From: Pseudoduganella namucuonensis
GTDB taxonomy: Bacteria; Pseudomonadota; Gammaproteobacteria; Burkholderiales; Burkholderiaceae_D
Assembly: GCF_900116645.1 (NCBI RefSeq)
Contig: NZ_FPBO01000005.1
Location: forward strand, 124,001 to 188,000
Reading direction: 5' to 3'
Length of the DNA: 64,000 nt
The position numbers and the translations under genes are program-made. Positions within the stretch are counted from its first letter, which is position 1. Every line of letters begins with the position of its first letter. The notes beneath the pieces are model-generated. The model worked only from the letters and a program-made list of their open reading frames with translations. It made no database searches and was not told where the DNA came from. Shown here piece by piece: positions 1 to 9,318 of this stretch.

Positions 1-1053
1 CGGTCCATGAAAAGCCTGCTGGGCACCAGCCTGATCGACGGCCAGACCGAGGTCGGCGGCCGCGCGCTGCCGTTCCGCATGCTGCTGGCCCACTTCATCG
101 GCGAGGTCAAGCGCCGCGCCGAGCAGCAGGCCGGGCGCCAGTTCACCTCCGCCGTGTTCGGCCGGCCCGTGTACTTCATCGACGACAACCCCGTCAACGA
201 CCAGCAGGCCGAGGACACGCTGGCCGAGGTGGCGCGCTCGGTGGGCTTCAAGGACATCGCCTTCCAGTTCGAGCCCATCGCCGCCGCCTTCGACTACGAG
301 TCCCAGATCGCCCGCGAGGAACTGGTGCTGATCGCCGACATCGGCGGCGGCACGTCCGACTTCTCGCTGGTGCGCCTGTCGCCCGAGCGCGCGAAAAAGG
401 CCGAGCGCCGCGACGACATCCTGGCCACCGGCGGCGTGCACATCGGCGGCACCGACTTCGACAAATACCTGAGCCTGTCGGCGGTGATGCCGCTGCTGGG
501 CTACGGCAGCCAGCTCAACAACGGCAGCGAAATCCCGTCCAGCTACTTCTTCAACCTGGCCACGTGGCACACCATCAACCAGGCCTACACCAAGAAGATG
601 TGGACCCAGCTGAGCGAACTGGCGCGCGACGCGCGCGAACAGGAAAAGCTGGGCCGCCTGCAAAAGCTGATCGACCAGCGCGCCGGCCACTGGCTGGCCA
701 TGAAGGTGGAGGAGGGCAAGATCGCGCTGTCCGGCGATGAAACCGTGCGGCTGGAGCTGGACCGCCTGACGCCGGCGGCCACGCTGGAACTGCGGCGCGG
801 CGAGTTCGACGCGGCCATCGGCCACCTGGTGGGCTCGGTCGAGCAGACCGTGTTCAAGCTGCTGAAGGAGGCCGGCGTCGCGCCGGAGCGGGTGGACACG
901 GTGTTCTTCACCGGCGGCTCCAGCGGCGTGCAATCGCTGCGCGAGCGGATCGCGGCCGTGGTGCCGTCGGCGCGCAAGGTCGAGGGCGACCTGTTCGGCA
1001 GCATCGGCGCCGGCCTGGCGCTGGACGCGGTGCGCAAGTTCGGAGGCGCGTGA
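1..1053 (+). CDS. Hsp70-family chaperone, YegD-like (5' end outside window)
   Basis: The frame is open from the first base, so the window lacks the N-terminus of this protein; about 350 residues are present. They include the Hsp70/actin-fold ATPase elements: the connecting stretch FEPIAAAFDYE, the phosphate-2 loop DIGGGTSDFS (about residue 115) and the adenosine loop FFTGGSSGV near the C-terminus. The protein ends right after the ATPase fold and has no DnaK substrate-binding domain. This fits E. coli YegD, about 450 residues long. The role is a putative cytoplasmic ATP-dependent chaperone with unknown clients. Its stop codon overlaps the next start in a TGATG arrangement, so the two are probably co-transcribed. 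Confidence 0.85.
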   Translation, partial: RSMKSLLGTSLIDGQTEVGGRALPFRMLLAHFIGEVKRRAEQQAGRQFTSAVFGRPVYFIDDNPVNDQQAEDTLAEVARSVGFKDIAFQFEPIAAAFDYESQIAREELVLIADIGGGTSDFSLVRLSPERAKKAERRDDILATGGVHIGGTDFDKYLSLSAVMPLLGYGSQLNNGSEIPSSYFFNLATWHTINQAYTKKMWTQLSELARDAREQEKLGRLQKLIDQRAGHWLAMKVEEGKIALSGDETVRLELDRLTPAATLELRRGEFDAAIGHLVGSVEQTVFKLLKEAGVAPERVDTVFFTGGSSGVQSLRERIAAVVPSARKVEGDLFGSIGAGLALDAVRKFGGA

Positions 1054-1679
1054 TGCGTGTCTACAGCAAACCCATCGTGATGATCGACTTCGAGACCACC
1101 GGGCTGTCGCCGGACATGGGCGACCGCATCACCGAGGTCGCCGCGCTGCGCATCGCCGAGGGACGCATCGTCGAGCGCTATGTCTCGCTGATCAACTGCA
1201 AGGTGCGCATTCCTTCCTTCATCACCGGGCTGACGGGCATCACGCAGCAGATGGTGGACGGCGCGCCGCCGGTGGCCGAGGTGGTGCCGCGGCTGCTGGA
1301 GTTCATCGGCGCCGACGCGCTGGCCGCCCACAACGCCAGCTTCGACGAGAAGTTCCTGCGCGCCGAGAGCGCGCGGCTGGGCATGGCCTCCGCGCACCAG
1401 GGCACCGTGTGCTCGCTCAAGCTGTCGCGCCGCGTGTTCCCGCAACTGGGCAGCTACAAGCTGGGCACGCTGTCCGGCCAGCTGGGCATCAAGTTCAAGA
1501 GCGCGGCCCACCGGGCCGAGTCGGACGCGGAAGTGGCGGCGGAAGTGCTGCTGCACATCGGCCGCCACCTGGGATCCACCTACGGCATGAACGAGGTGGA
1601 CCCGGCGCTGCTGCTGTCCGTGAACAAGCTGGCCGCCGCCAAGGTGCACCAGTTCCTGCTGAAACAGACCGCGGCGTAA
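1053..1679 (+). CDS. DEDDh 3'-5' exonuclease, DnaQ/PolC epsilon-like
   Basis: This 208-residue protein is a single RNase-T/DnaQ-fold exonuclease. All metal ligands of the DEDDh class are visible: D12 and E14 (IDFETTG), D98 (HNASFD), and H153 with D158 (HRAESD). It probably removes 3' nucleotides from DNA, either as a stand-alone proofreader or in repair. It lacks the clamp-binding and polymerase-binding tail of true DnaQ and the GIY-YIG fusion of some PolC-like epsilons. The ATG at 1053 is chosen because it overlaps the upstream stop and has GGAGG at 1042-1046. A GTG at 1050 would add one residue. Confidence 0.88.
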   Translation: MRVYSKPIVMIDFETTGLSPDMGDRITEVAALRIAEGRIVERYVSLINCKVRIPSFITGLTGITQQMVDGAPPVAEVVPRLLEFIGADALAAHNASFDEKFLRAESARLGMASAHQGTVCSLKLSRRVFPQLGSYKLGTLSGQLGIKFKSAAHRAESDAEVAAEVLLHIGRHLGSTYGMNEVDPALLLSVNKLAAAKVHQFLLKQTAA

Positions 1680-1683
1680 AACC

Positions 1684-1749
1684 GGGGACAGACCCGCGTT
1701 CCGCGCCTCCTGCCTTTGCGATAGCGCCTGGCGCGGAGGGTCTGTCCCC
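1684..1749. repeat. REP-like inverted repeat (GGGGACAGACCC / GGGTCTGTCCCC)
   Basis: A perfect 12-bp inverted repeat (1684-1695 and 1738-1749) is extended inward by CCGCGCC (1701-1707) pairing with GGCGCGG (1730-1736). It sits between two genes with no T-run after it, so it is an interspersed palindrome rather than an intrinsic terminator. A related arm, GGGGACAGGCACAC, occurs at 39807. Confidence 0.75.
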
Positions 1750-1837
1750 AGCGGCCGCGGCAATGCGATACAAAAAAGGGCTGGTGAAATTCGCGGATCG
1801 CTTTACAATACCGCCAATGTTATAAGAACCTGGTGCC

Positions 1838-2194
1838 GTGAGACTGAAACGTAATATCGTATATGGCTTGCTTTCGCTTCTGCTGGTGTTGTCCCAGCAG
1901 ATGGGGATCACGCACGCGGTATCGCACCTCTCCGACATCCGCAACGGCGGCGGCCAGCAACAGCGCCAGCAGCTCCAGGATCGCGACACCAGCGCCTCCA
2001 GGACCCTGGCGCTGGACCAGAACTGCGAACAGTGCCTGGCCTTCGCGCAGATCGCCGCCGCGCTCGACACGCCTTCCTACACCTTCCCGGTCGCCAGCCA
2101 CGCCGCGCCGGTCTCCGTCGTCACGGACACGCCGCTGGCCTGCCAGCGCACCGTGTGCGTCTTCCAGTCCCGCGCTCCCCCGCAATTCGCCTGA
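1838..2194 (+). CDS. Small exported DUF2946-like protein of the zinc locus
   Basis: This 118-residue protein has an N-terminal hydrophobic signal segment (about residues 8-22, GLLSLLLVLSQQMG). After it come a His pair in HAVSH and a CEQC motif (CxxC) followed by LAFAQIAAAL. This pattern resembles the DUF2946 family of small periplasmic proteins found next to metal-uptake genes, but the assignment is by pattern only. The start is GTG, with a poor Shine-Dalgarno sequence, and no better in-frame start precedes the signal segment. It leads the cluster outer-membrane barrel, ZnuA, ZnuB, so a role in metal binding or delivery is inferred. Confidence 0.6.
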   Translation: MRLKRNIVYGLLSLLLVLSQQMGITHAVSHLSDIRNGGGQQQRQQLQDRDTSASRTLALDQNCEQCLAFAQIAAALDTPSYTFPVASHAAPVSVVTDTPLACQRTVCVFQSRAPPQFA

Positions 2195-2280
2195 TCCATT
2201 GAACCGAAGGAACCGTTCCGCCTTTTCCCAGGCGGCGGTTGGCCTATGTCCGGCCCCAATCTCATTGCACAGGAATAGAA

Positions 2281-3729
2281 ATGTTGAACAAGAGCGTAAT
2301 CGTGGCGGCGCTGGCCGCCGCATTTGCCGCGCCCATGGCGTCGGCGGCGGAAAACAAGGAACTGGCCGAGATCCGCGAGCAGATCCGCCAGATGAAGGAA
2401 TCGTACGAGTCGCGCATGCTGGCGCTGGAACAGCGCCTGGCCCAGGCGCAGGCCGCCACCGCCGCCGCGCAAGACGAGGCCAGGGCCGCCACCAGCGCTG
2501 CCCAAGTGGCCAGCGCCGCCGCCGCCCCTGTCGCCTCCGCGTCCAGCGCGCCGGCGGCCGCGCCGGTCGCCGCGCCGGTCGCCAGCGCCGCCAGCAATAT
2601 CTTCAACCCGGACATCGCCGTCATCCTCGGCGGCACCCTGCAGAACCTGAAGCAGGACCCTGAACAATACCGCCTGCAAGGCTTCGTGCCGCCCGGCGGC
2701 GAGGTCGGTCCCGGCTCGCGCGGCTTCAGCCTGGGCGAATCCGAAATCACCATGCGCGCCAACATCGATCCCAAGTTCTTCGGCCAGCTGACCTTCGCGC
2801 TGACGCCGGAGAACGAGGCCGAGGTGGAGGAGGCCTTCATCCAGACCCGCGACCTGGGCAAGGGCCTGAACGTGAAGGCCGGCCGCTTCCTGTCGTCCAT
2901 CGGCTACCTGAACAGCCAGCACTCGCACACCTGGGACTTCGTCGACGCGCCGCTGGCCTACCAGGCCTTCCTCGGCGGCCAGTACAAGCAGGACGGCGTG
3001 CAAGCCAAGTGGCTGGCGCCGCTGGACCAGTTCCTCGAATTCGGCGTGGAAGCGGGCAACGGCGCCAACTTCCCCGGCACCGCGCGCAACAAGAACGGCG
3101 GCAATTCCCTCGCCGCCTACGCGCACTTGGGCGACGACATCGGCGACTCGTCCAGCTACCGTGTCGGCGCCTCCTTCCTGCGCAGCCGCTCGCAGGAGCG
3201 CGGTTTCGACGACGGCGACATCGCCAACGCCTTCACCGGCAAGACCAGCACCTTCATCGCGGACGCCATCTGGAAATGGGCGCCGAACGGCAACGCCACC
3301 GTCACCAACTTCAAGCTGCAGGGCGAATACTTCCGCAGCAAGGACACGGGCACGCTGGACTACGACCTGGCCGGCGCGGACACCGGCCCGCTCGGCGGCG
3401 CCTACACGGGCAAGCAGTCCGGCTGGTATGCGCAGGGCGTGTACCAGTTCATGCCGAACTGGCGCGCGGGCCTGCGCCACGAGCGCCTGCGCAGCGGCGC
3501 GCGCAACATCGGGCTGGTCGAGGATGGCACGCTGACCGCCGCCAGCTTCCCCATCCTGGAAGGCTACGCCCCGCGCAAGACCAGCCTGATGGTCGATTAC
3601 AGCCCGTCCGAGTTCTCCCGCCTGCGCCTGCAGTTCGCGCAGGACAAATCGCGTCCCGGCGTGACGGACAACCAGGTCTTCCTGCAATACATCATGAGCC
3701 TGGGCACGCACAGCGCCCACGCCTTCTAA
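2281..3729 (+). CDS. Outer-membrane beta-barrel channel/receptor of the zinc locus
   Basis: The 482-residue precursor has a clear signal peptide (MLNKSVIVAALAAAF...ASA). Next are a short coiled coil (EIREQIRQMKESYESRMLALEQRLAQ) and an Ala/Pro-rich linker. The rest is a beta-barrel with alternating hydrophobic strands ending in an aromatic residue (final HSAHAF). It has no TonB box or plug domain, so it looks like a porin rather than a TonB-dependent receptor. Its position directly before ZnuA and ZnuB genes suggests a passive outer-membrane route for zinc. The ATG at 2281 is chosen because AGGAATAG lies just upstream and it begins the signal peptide. Confidence 0.72.
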   Translation: MLNKSVIVAALAAAFAAPMASAAENKELAEIREQIRQMKESYESRMLALEQRLAQAQAATAAAQDEARAATSAAQVASAAAAPVASASSAPAAAPVAAPVASAASNIFNPDIAVILGGTLQNLKQDPEQYRLQGFVPPGGEVGPGSRGFSLGESEITMRANIDPKFFGQLTFALTPENEAEVEEAFIQTRDLGKGLNVKAGRFLSSIGYLNSQHSHTWDFVDAPLAYQAFLGGQYKQDGVQAKWLAPLDQFLEFGVEAGNGANFPGTARNKNGGNSLAAYAHLGDDIGDSSSYRVGASFLRSRSQERGFDDGDIANAFTGKTSTFIADAIWKWAPNGNATVTNFKLQGEYFRSKDTGTLDYDLAGADTGPLGGAYTGKQSGWYAQGVYQFMPNWRAGLRHERLRSGARNIGLVEDGTLTAASFPILEGYAPRKTSLMVDYSPSEFSRLRLQFAQDKSRPGVTDNQVFLQYIMSLGTHSAHAF

Positions 3730-3740
3730 GGAGAGCCGCC

Positions 3741-4685
3741 ATGCGTTCAAAGCTCAATTTCAAACTCAATATCAAGCAAAATCTGTTCGTCGCCGTCCTG
3801 CTGGCCGCGGCGGCGGCGGTTGCCGCACCGGCGCCCGCGCACGCCGCGCTCAATGTGCTGGCCTGCGAACCCGAATGGGAAGCGCTGACCAGGGAACTGG
3901 GTGGCGACAAGGTCAAGGTCTCCAGCGCCACCACGGCGCTGCAGGACCCGCACCGCGTCGAGGCCCGTCCCAGCCTGATCGCGCGCACCCGCAACGCCAA
4001 CCTGCTGGTGTGCACCGGCCTGGAACTGGAAGTGGGCTGGCTGCCGGTGCTGATACAGCAGTCCGGCAACGGCAAGATCGCCGAAGGCCAGCCCGGCCAG
4101 TTCCTGGCCGGTCCGCTGGTGCCGCGTTTGGACGTGCCGGGGCGGGTGGACCGCAGCGAGGGCGACGTCCACGCCGCCGGCAACCCGCACATCCAGCAGA
4201 ACCCGCGCAACATCGCGCTGGTGGCGGCGGGCCTGTCCAAACGCCTGGCCGAACTGGACCCGGCCAACGCCGCCTATTACGACGCGCGCCAGAAGGACTT
4301 CGCGGCGCGCTGGTCGGCCGCCATCGCCAAATGGGAAAAGATGGCCGCGCCGCTGAAGGGCGTGCAGGTCGTCGAGCACCACAAGAACATGGAGTACCTG
4401 CTGGGCTGGCTGGGCATGCGCCAGGTGGGCACGCTGGAACCCAAGCCCGGCGTGGAGCCCAGCGCGGCGCACCTGAACGAGTTGCTCGCGTCGCTGCAGC
4501 GCCAGCCGGCGAAAATGGTGCTGCGCGCGGCCTACCAGGACGGCCGCGCGTCGCAATGGCTGGCCGAGCGCGCGAAGATCCCGGCGGTGCAGCTGCCGTT
4601 CACCGTGGGCGCCGACGACAAGAGCCAGGACCTGTTCGCGTTCTTCGACACCACCGTGCAGCGCCTGCTGGACGCGAACAGATAA
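3741..4685 (+). CDS. Periplasmic metal-binding protein, ZnuA family
   Basis: This 314-residue protein starts with a signal peptide ending at APAHA and continues as a cluster A-I metal-binding protein of a zinc/manganese ABC importer. Likely metal ligands are the His in QDPHRVEARPS, the His in GNPHIQQNP and the His pair in VVEHHKNMEYL; an acidic ligand may lie in the C-terminal GADDKSQD. The His-rich loop of many ZnuA proteins is absent, so zinc as the cargo is inferred from family and context. GGAGAG precedes the start, 11 bases after the barrel gene's stop, so the genes form an operon. It would deliver metal to the ZnuB-like permease encoded next. Confidence 0.82.
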   Translation: MRSKLNFKLNIKQNLFVAVLLAAAAAVAAPAPAHAALNVLACEPEWEALTRELGGDKVKVSSATTALQDPHRVEARPSLIARTRNANLLVCTGLELEVGWLPVLIQQSGNGKIAEGQPGQFLAGPLVPRLDVPGRVDRSEGDVHAAGNPHIQQNPRNIALVAAGLSKRLAELDPANAAYYDARQKDFAARWSAAIAKWEKMAAPLKGVQVVEHHKNMEYLLGWLGMRQVGTLEPKPGVEPSAAHLNELLASLQRQPAKMVLRAAYQDGRASQWLAERAKIPAVQLPFTVGADDKSQDLFAFFDTTVQRLLDANR

Positions 4686-4697
4686 GGACGGCGAAGC

Positions 4698-5462
4698 ATG
4701 GACAACGGCCTGGACCTCACCATCATCCTGCCCGCCTTCGCGGCGGGCCTGCTGGTGCTGCTCACGCATATTCCGCTGGGCGCGCAAGTGCTCAAGCGGG
4801 GCATCGTGTTCATCGATCTCGCGATCGCGCAGATCGCCGCGCTGGGCGTGATCATCGCGGGCGTGGGCGACCTCGATCCGCAAGGCTGGGCGGTGCAGGG
4901 CGCGGCGGCGGTGGCCGCCGTGCTGGGCGCGCTGCTGCTGACCTGGACCGAGAAGCGTTGGCCCGAGGTGCAGGAGGCGCAGATCGGCGTGATGTTCATC
5001 CTGGCCGCGACGGCCGGCCTGCTGCTGGTGGCGCACGATCCGCACGGCGGCGAGCATTTGCAGGACCTGCTGGCCGGGCAAATCCTGTGGGTGCGCTACA
5101 GCCAGCTGCTGCTGCCCGCGCTCGTGACCGGGGCGATCTGCCTGGCGCTGTACCTGCTGCACGGCCGCCTGGGACGGCTGCCGTTCTACCTGCTGTTCGC
5201 GCTGGCGGTGACGGCGTCCGTGCAACTGGTGGGCGTGTACCTGGTGTTCACCAGCCTGATCGTGCCGGCGCTGGCGGTGCGCCACTATGCGAAGTGGCGC
5301 TTGCCGCTGGCCTATCTGATCGGCGCGGGCGGCTACGCGGCGGGGCTGGTGCTGTCCACCATGTACGACCTGCCGTCAGGCGCGCTGATCGTGTGGTGCC
5401 TGACGGTGCTGGCGATGGCGGTCTACGCCTGCGGCCCGAAAGGCCGGCCGGCAAGCGTGTAG
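4698..5462 (+). CDS. Metal ABC transporter permease, ZnuB family
   Basis: This 254-residue inner-membrane protein is nearly all hydrophobic, with about eight predicted membrane segments. It carries the ABC-3 family pattern HIPLGAQVLKRGIVFIDLAIAQIAALG, where the cytoplasmic coupling helix contacts the ATPase. It starts 12 bases after znuA, with AAGGACGG before the ATG. A ZnuC ATPase would be expected beside it, but the next gene is a chemoreceptor on the opposite strand and no such ATPase is encoded elsewhere in the window. The transporter must borrow an ATPase from outside the window. Confidence 0.84.
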   Translation: MDNGLDLTIILPAFAAGLLVLLTHIPLGAQVLKRGIVFIDLAIAQIAALGVIIAGVGDLDPQGWAVQGAAAVAAVLGALLLTWTEKRWPEVQEAQIGVMFILAATAGLLLVAHDPHGGEHLQDLLAGQILWVRYSQLLLPALVTGAICLALYLLHGRLGRLPFYLLFALAVTASVQLVGVYLVFTSLIVPALAVRHYAKWRLPLAYLIGAGGYAAGLVLSTMYDLPSGALIVWCLTVLAMAVYACGPKGRPASV

Positions 5463-5471
5463 CCTGGGCGC

Positions 5472-7115
5472 CTAGCCGACCTTCCTCAGCGCGGGCAGCG
5501 CCTCAGGCGAAGTGTGCGCCGGCGCGTGCTGGCCGGCGCCCGGCCGCAGCGCCAGCACGCGCGCCTCGGCCGGCGCCGCCAGCTTGAACACGCTCACCAA
5601 TTCCGTCAGCTTGTTGGCCTGCCCCTGCAGCGATTCGGCCGCTGCCGCCGATTGCTCCACCAGCGCGGCGTTCTGCTGCGTCACCGCGTCCATCTCCGTC
5701 ACCGCCTGGTTGATCTGCTCGATGCCGGCCTCCTGCTCATGGCCGGCGGCGCTGATGTCGCCCATGATGTCGGTCACGCGGCGCACGCTGTCCACGATTT
5801 CCCGCATGGTCGCCCCGGCCTGTTCCACCAGCTTGCTGCCCGCGTCGACCCGTTCGACCGACACCCCGATCAACTGCTTGATGTCCTTGGCGGCGCTGGC
5901 GCAGCGCTGCGCCAGGTTGCGCACCTCGCTGGCGACGACGGCGAAGCCGCGGCCCTGTTCACCCGCGCGCGCCGCCTCCACCGCGGCGTTCAGCGCCAGG
6001 ATATTGGTCTGGAAGGCGATGCCGTCGATGACGCCGATGATGTCGACGATGCGCTTGGCCGAATCGTTGATCTCGCCCATGGTGCTCACCACCTCGGACA
6101 CCACCGCGCCGCCGCGCTGCGCGATGCGGGAAGCCGATTCCGCCAGCTGGTTGGCCTGGCGCGCGTTGTCGCCGTTCTGCTTCACGGTCGAGGTCAGCTC
6201 CTCTATCGAGGAGGCGGTTTCCTCCAGCGAGCTGGCCTGCTCCTCGGTGCGGGCCGACAGGTCCAGGTTGCCGGAGGCGATCTGGCTGGAGGCCGTGGCG
6301 ATGGTTTCCGTGCCTTCGCGCACGTCGCCGACGATCTTGTGCAGGCTGGCGTTCATCTCCTTGAGCGCCTGCAGCAGCTGGCCGGTTTCGTCGGTGGAGC
6401 GCACCTCGATCGTGCTGCTCAGGTCGCCCCGCGCCACCGTCTGCGCGATGCGCACCGCCTCGTTCATCGGGCCGGTGATGGCGCGCGTCGTCAGCACCGC
6501 GATCGCCATGCTGACCGCCAGCACGCCGGCGCCCAGGGTGAACAGGACCAGGCGCGACGAGTCGTATGCCTGCTGCGCGTCGGCCTTGCTTTTGGCGTTG
6601 CCCTTGGCCTGGAATTCCATTATTTCCTGGATCGCCTGCTGCCATGCCGCGACGGTCGGCCGCATCTTGGCCAGCGTCTCCGCGCTCTCGGCGGCATTGC
6701 CGGCCAAGCCAAGCTGGCGCACCCGTTCAAACGGCGCGGCCGCGGCGGCGCGCGCGGTGGCGATGCGGGCGAAGATGGCCTTGCCGGTGTCGGTATCCAA
6801 CCTGGCCTCCAGCCGGCCCGCCGCGGCTTCGTAGTCGGCGAAGGCCTGCTGGAGCACACGCCCTTGCTCCGCCTTCACGTCCGGTTCCGCGTCCAGCACG
6901 ATGCCGCGCACCGCGATGGCGGCGCGGCGCTGGGCGTCGCGCATGTCGCTGGCGGCCTCGAATTTGACGTTGTTGTCGTCGACGATGTCGACCAGCGCGC
7001 CGTTGATGACGGCCATCCTGGCCAGGCTGGTGCCGATCAGCACGGCCATCATCAGCATCACGATGCCGAATCCTATGCCCATGCGGGCCCCGATCTTCAG
7101 GTTGTTGAGCTTCAT
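5472..7115 (-). CDS. Methyl-accepting chemotaxis protein
   Basis: This 547-residue transducer has an N-terminal membrane helix (residues 11-33), a four-helix-bundle periplasmic sensor (about 35-185), a second membrane helix (about 190-213), and a HAMP domain (to about 265). A long cytoplasmic signalling coiled coil follows, with the conserved hairpin [30 protein letters not shown]. Glu/Gln pairs flanking the hairpin are the usual methylation sites. No CheB/CheR-binding pentapeptide is seen at the end. The ligand is unknown. ATG 7115 is preferred over a GTG at 7145 because the membrane helix follows at once. The gene is convergent with znuB, 9 bases apart. Confidence 0.93.
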   Translation of the reverse strand: MKLNNLKIGARMGIGFGIVMLMMAVLIGTSLARMAVINGALVDIVDDNNVKFEAASDMRDAQRRAAIAVRGIVLDAEPDVKAEQGRVLQQAFADYEAAAGRLEARLDTDTGKAIFARIATARAAAAAPFERVRQLGLAGNAAESAETLAKMRPTVAAWQQAIQEIMEFQAKGNAKSKADAQQAYDSSRLVLFTLGAGVLAVSMAIAVLTTRAITGPMNEAVRIAQTVARGDLSSTIEVRSTDETGQLLQALKEMNASLHKIVGDVREGTETIATASSQIASGNLDLSARTEEQASSLEETASSIEELTSTVKQNGDNARQANQLAESASRIAQRGGAVVSEVVSTMGEINDSAKRIVDIIGVIDGIAFQTNILALNAAVEAARAGEQGRGFAVVASEVRNLAQRCASAAKDIKQLIGVSVERVDAGSKLVEQAGATMREIVDSVRRVTDIMGDISAAGHEQEAGIEQINQAVTEMDAVTQQNAALVEQSAAAAESLQGQANKLTELVSVFKLAAPAEARVLALRPGAGQHAPAHTSPEALPALRKVG

Positions 7116-7352
7116 TCTGGTCTTCTCATGCGTCGGCCTCTGCACGGACGTGCCGGTACGGCGCGGACATGGCGCGGCAGAGTGGATCGATAGGGAAACG
7201 GCGGGAATCGAGACGGACCGAGTGGAACGCGGGCGGCTCGGTCCGAGCGAGCCAGCTTTACTTGCAAGTTTGTACTCTATACTGAAGAATGCTTATTCGC
7301 AATAAGTAGTTGCACTAACTTATGCGCGCCGGCGCGCGGCGCGGCGTCCGGA

Positions 7353-9128
7353 TCAGCCGGCTTGGCGGCGGTCGATGAACAGGCTGTTGCCGTGGATTTT
7401 CTTCGCCTGTTTCTTGGCGTCCGTGGCCAGCGCGGCGATCTGGTGGTGGGAGTAATACTGCTGCGGCTCGACCCGGATGGTCCCCAGCGACAGGCTCATC
7501 AGCGAGTAAAACACTTTCTTGCCCTGCCGGTCCTCGCTGATGTAGCCGCCGCGTTCGCGGTCCTCCAGGCTGTAGTATTCCAACACGTTGGCGCCGAACT
7601 CGTCCAGCACGGCGCGGCAGCGCGCCTCCCAGTCCTCGCTCTGGAACAGGATCATGAAATCGTCGCCGCCGATGTGGCCGATGAAATCGCGGTCCGGGTC
7701 GCAGTGGGCGGCCAGCACGCGGCCCGTCATCTGGATGATGTCGTCGCCGCGGCGGTAGCCGTAGACGTCGTTGAAGGGCTTGAAGTGGTCCAGGTCGCAG
7801 TAGCACACCCAGAACCGCGCGCCGCTCTCCAGCAAGCGGTCGATGTGCTCGTTGATCGGCACGTTGCCCGGCAGCTGCGTCAGCGGATTGGCGTAGCGCG
7901 CCGCGTTGATCTGCATCTGCGTGATCTCGCGCATCAGGTCGTGGCCCGTGCCCATGCCGGCGTAGCGGCCCTGTTCCGTGATGATGAAACCGTTGAACAG
8001 GTGGTGCGCGTCCGACGCGGCCATGCGGAACGACAGCTCCTGCAGGCCGGTGCTGATGTCGGCGACCAGCGGCTTGGCGTCCATGAACTGCCGGCAGGAC
8101 TTGCGCCCGTACAGTTCGCGCTGGTAGGGGCGGGCGAAGTGGTCGATCATCTCGAAGCGGCTGATCAGGCCGAGCGGCACGCCGTCGTCCACCACGGGGA
8201 TGATCATCAGCTTCGGGTCGCGCATGAAGATGTCGTACACGTCGTTGTTGTTCATGCTCGACGACACCGTCGCCACTTCATGCAGCAACTTCTGGATACT
8301 CACGTTGTTCTGCTCCGTGCTGCGCTGCGGGTAGACGGCGACGCCATTGCGGCTGAGCGCCTTGGCCACTTCGGCCGGCAGCGCCTTGGCGGGCGTGCCG
8401 TGGGGGCGGCCCAGGTGGTAGCCCTGGCCGTAGGCCACGCCCAGGTCGCGCAGCACCAGCAGTTCGGCCTGCGTCTCGATGCCTTCCGCGATGACCAGCG
8501 TGTCCGACTGGTCGGCGATTTCCTGGATCGAGCGCACGAACTGCAGCTTCACCGGGTCCTGGTTGATGCCCTGGATGAAGTGCATGTCGATCTTCACGTA
8601 CTCGGGGCGCAGCTCGGACCACAGGCGCAGGCTGGAGAAACCCTCGCCCAGGTCGTCGATGGCGATCCTGAAGCCCATGTTGCGGTAATGCATCACCGCC
8701 TCGCGCATCAGCTCGTAATCATAGGTCGGCTGGTTCTCGGTCAGTTCGATGATCACGCGCTCGGGGTTGATGCCGATCTGGTGTATGTATTGCAAGGTTT
8801 CGCCGCGCGCGCCGTCGCGCTGCAGCAGCAGGCATTCGGGGCTGACGTTGAGGAACAGCTTGCCCGGCAGCGCCAGTTCGGCGAAGCGCTCCAGCACCAC
8901 GCGGCGGCACAGGTGCTCCACCTCCACCGTCAGGTTGCAGGCGCGCGCGGCCTTGAACAGGTTCAGCGGCGAGTGCAGCGGGCTGTCGGAGGGGCCGCGT
9001 ATCAGCCCCTCGTAGGCGATGATGGCGCCGCTCTGCAAATGGACGATGGGCTGGAATAGGGCGCTCAACTGGCGGCGGGCGATGATGTCGTGCAGCTGGT
9101 TGCGCAGGTTGTCATCGGCGTCGTTCAT
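7353..9128 (-). CDS. EAL-CBS-GGDEF c-di-GMP signalling protein
   Basis: This soluble protein of about 591 residues has the domain order EAL (about 10-250), paired CBS-like region (about 265-400) and GGDEF (about 425-580). The phosphodiesterase site appears intact: EGL in place of EAL, LNVSP, ELTENQ, IDDLGEG, VKID, AEGIET and YGQGYHLG. The cyclase site reads CDLDHFKPFNDVYG and GGDDF, a permitted variant. It has no membrane segment or signal peptide. CBS domains often bind adenosyl ligands, so nucleotide control of c-di-GMP turnover is inferred. The ATG at 9128 is chosen from domain position; no start has a convincing Shine-Dalgarno sequence, and ATG 9209 would add 27 residues. Confidence 0.88.
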   Translation of the reverse strand: MNDADDNLRNQLHDIIARRQLSALFQPIVHLQSGAIIAYEGLIRGPSDSPLHSPLNLFKAARACNLTVEVEHLCRRVVLERFAELALPGKLFLNVSPECLLLQRDGARGETLQYIHQIGINPERVIIELTENQPTYDYELMREAVMHYRNMGFRIAIDDLGEGFSSLRLWSELRPEYVKIDMHFIQGINQDPVKLQFVRSIQEIADQSDTLVIAEGIETQAELLVLRDLGVAYGQGYHLGRPHGTPAKALPAEVAKALSRNGVAVYPQRSTEQNNVSIQKLLHEVATVSSSMNNNDVYDIFMRDPKLMIIPVVDDGVPLGLISRFEMIDHFARPYQRELYGRKSCRQFMDAKPLVADISTGLQELSFRMAASDAHHLFNGFIITEQGRYAGMGTGHDLMREITQMQINAARYANPLTQLPGNVPINEHIDRLLESGARFWVCYCDLDHFKPFNDVYGYRRGDDIIQMTGRVLAAHCDPDRDFIGHIGGDDFMILFQSEDWEARCRAVLDEFGANVLEYYSLEDRERGGYISEDRQGKKVFYSLMSLSLGTIRVEPQQYYSHHQIAALATDAKKQAKKIHGNSLFIDRRQAG

Positions 9129-9318
9129 GGGGGCAGGAACGGGGGCTGGGCGGCGCAGGTAGGCCACGTTATTCACGATAGGAACTTGGTTGGATGGACA
9201 CACTGTCATCTTAATAGCCAAATGTGACAGCTTAATGAAACGCGTAGTGATCCACGGCAACAAAAACGGGGGAAACTATTTCCGGGAATCCGGAGCCAAG
9301 CGCTAGAATAGGGATTCC

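Noticed and set aside
7146..7314. Flagellar sigma-28 promoter for the chemoreceptor gene (minus strand TAAA ... CCGA)
   Set aside because: Only four bases of the -10 element match and the spacing is one base short, so it cannot be told from chance.
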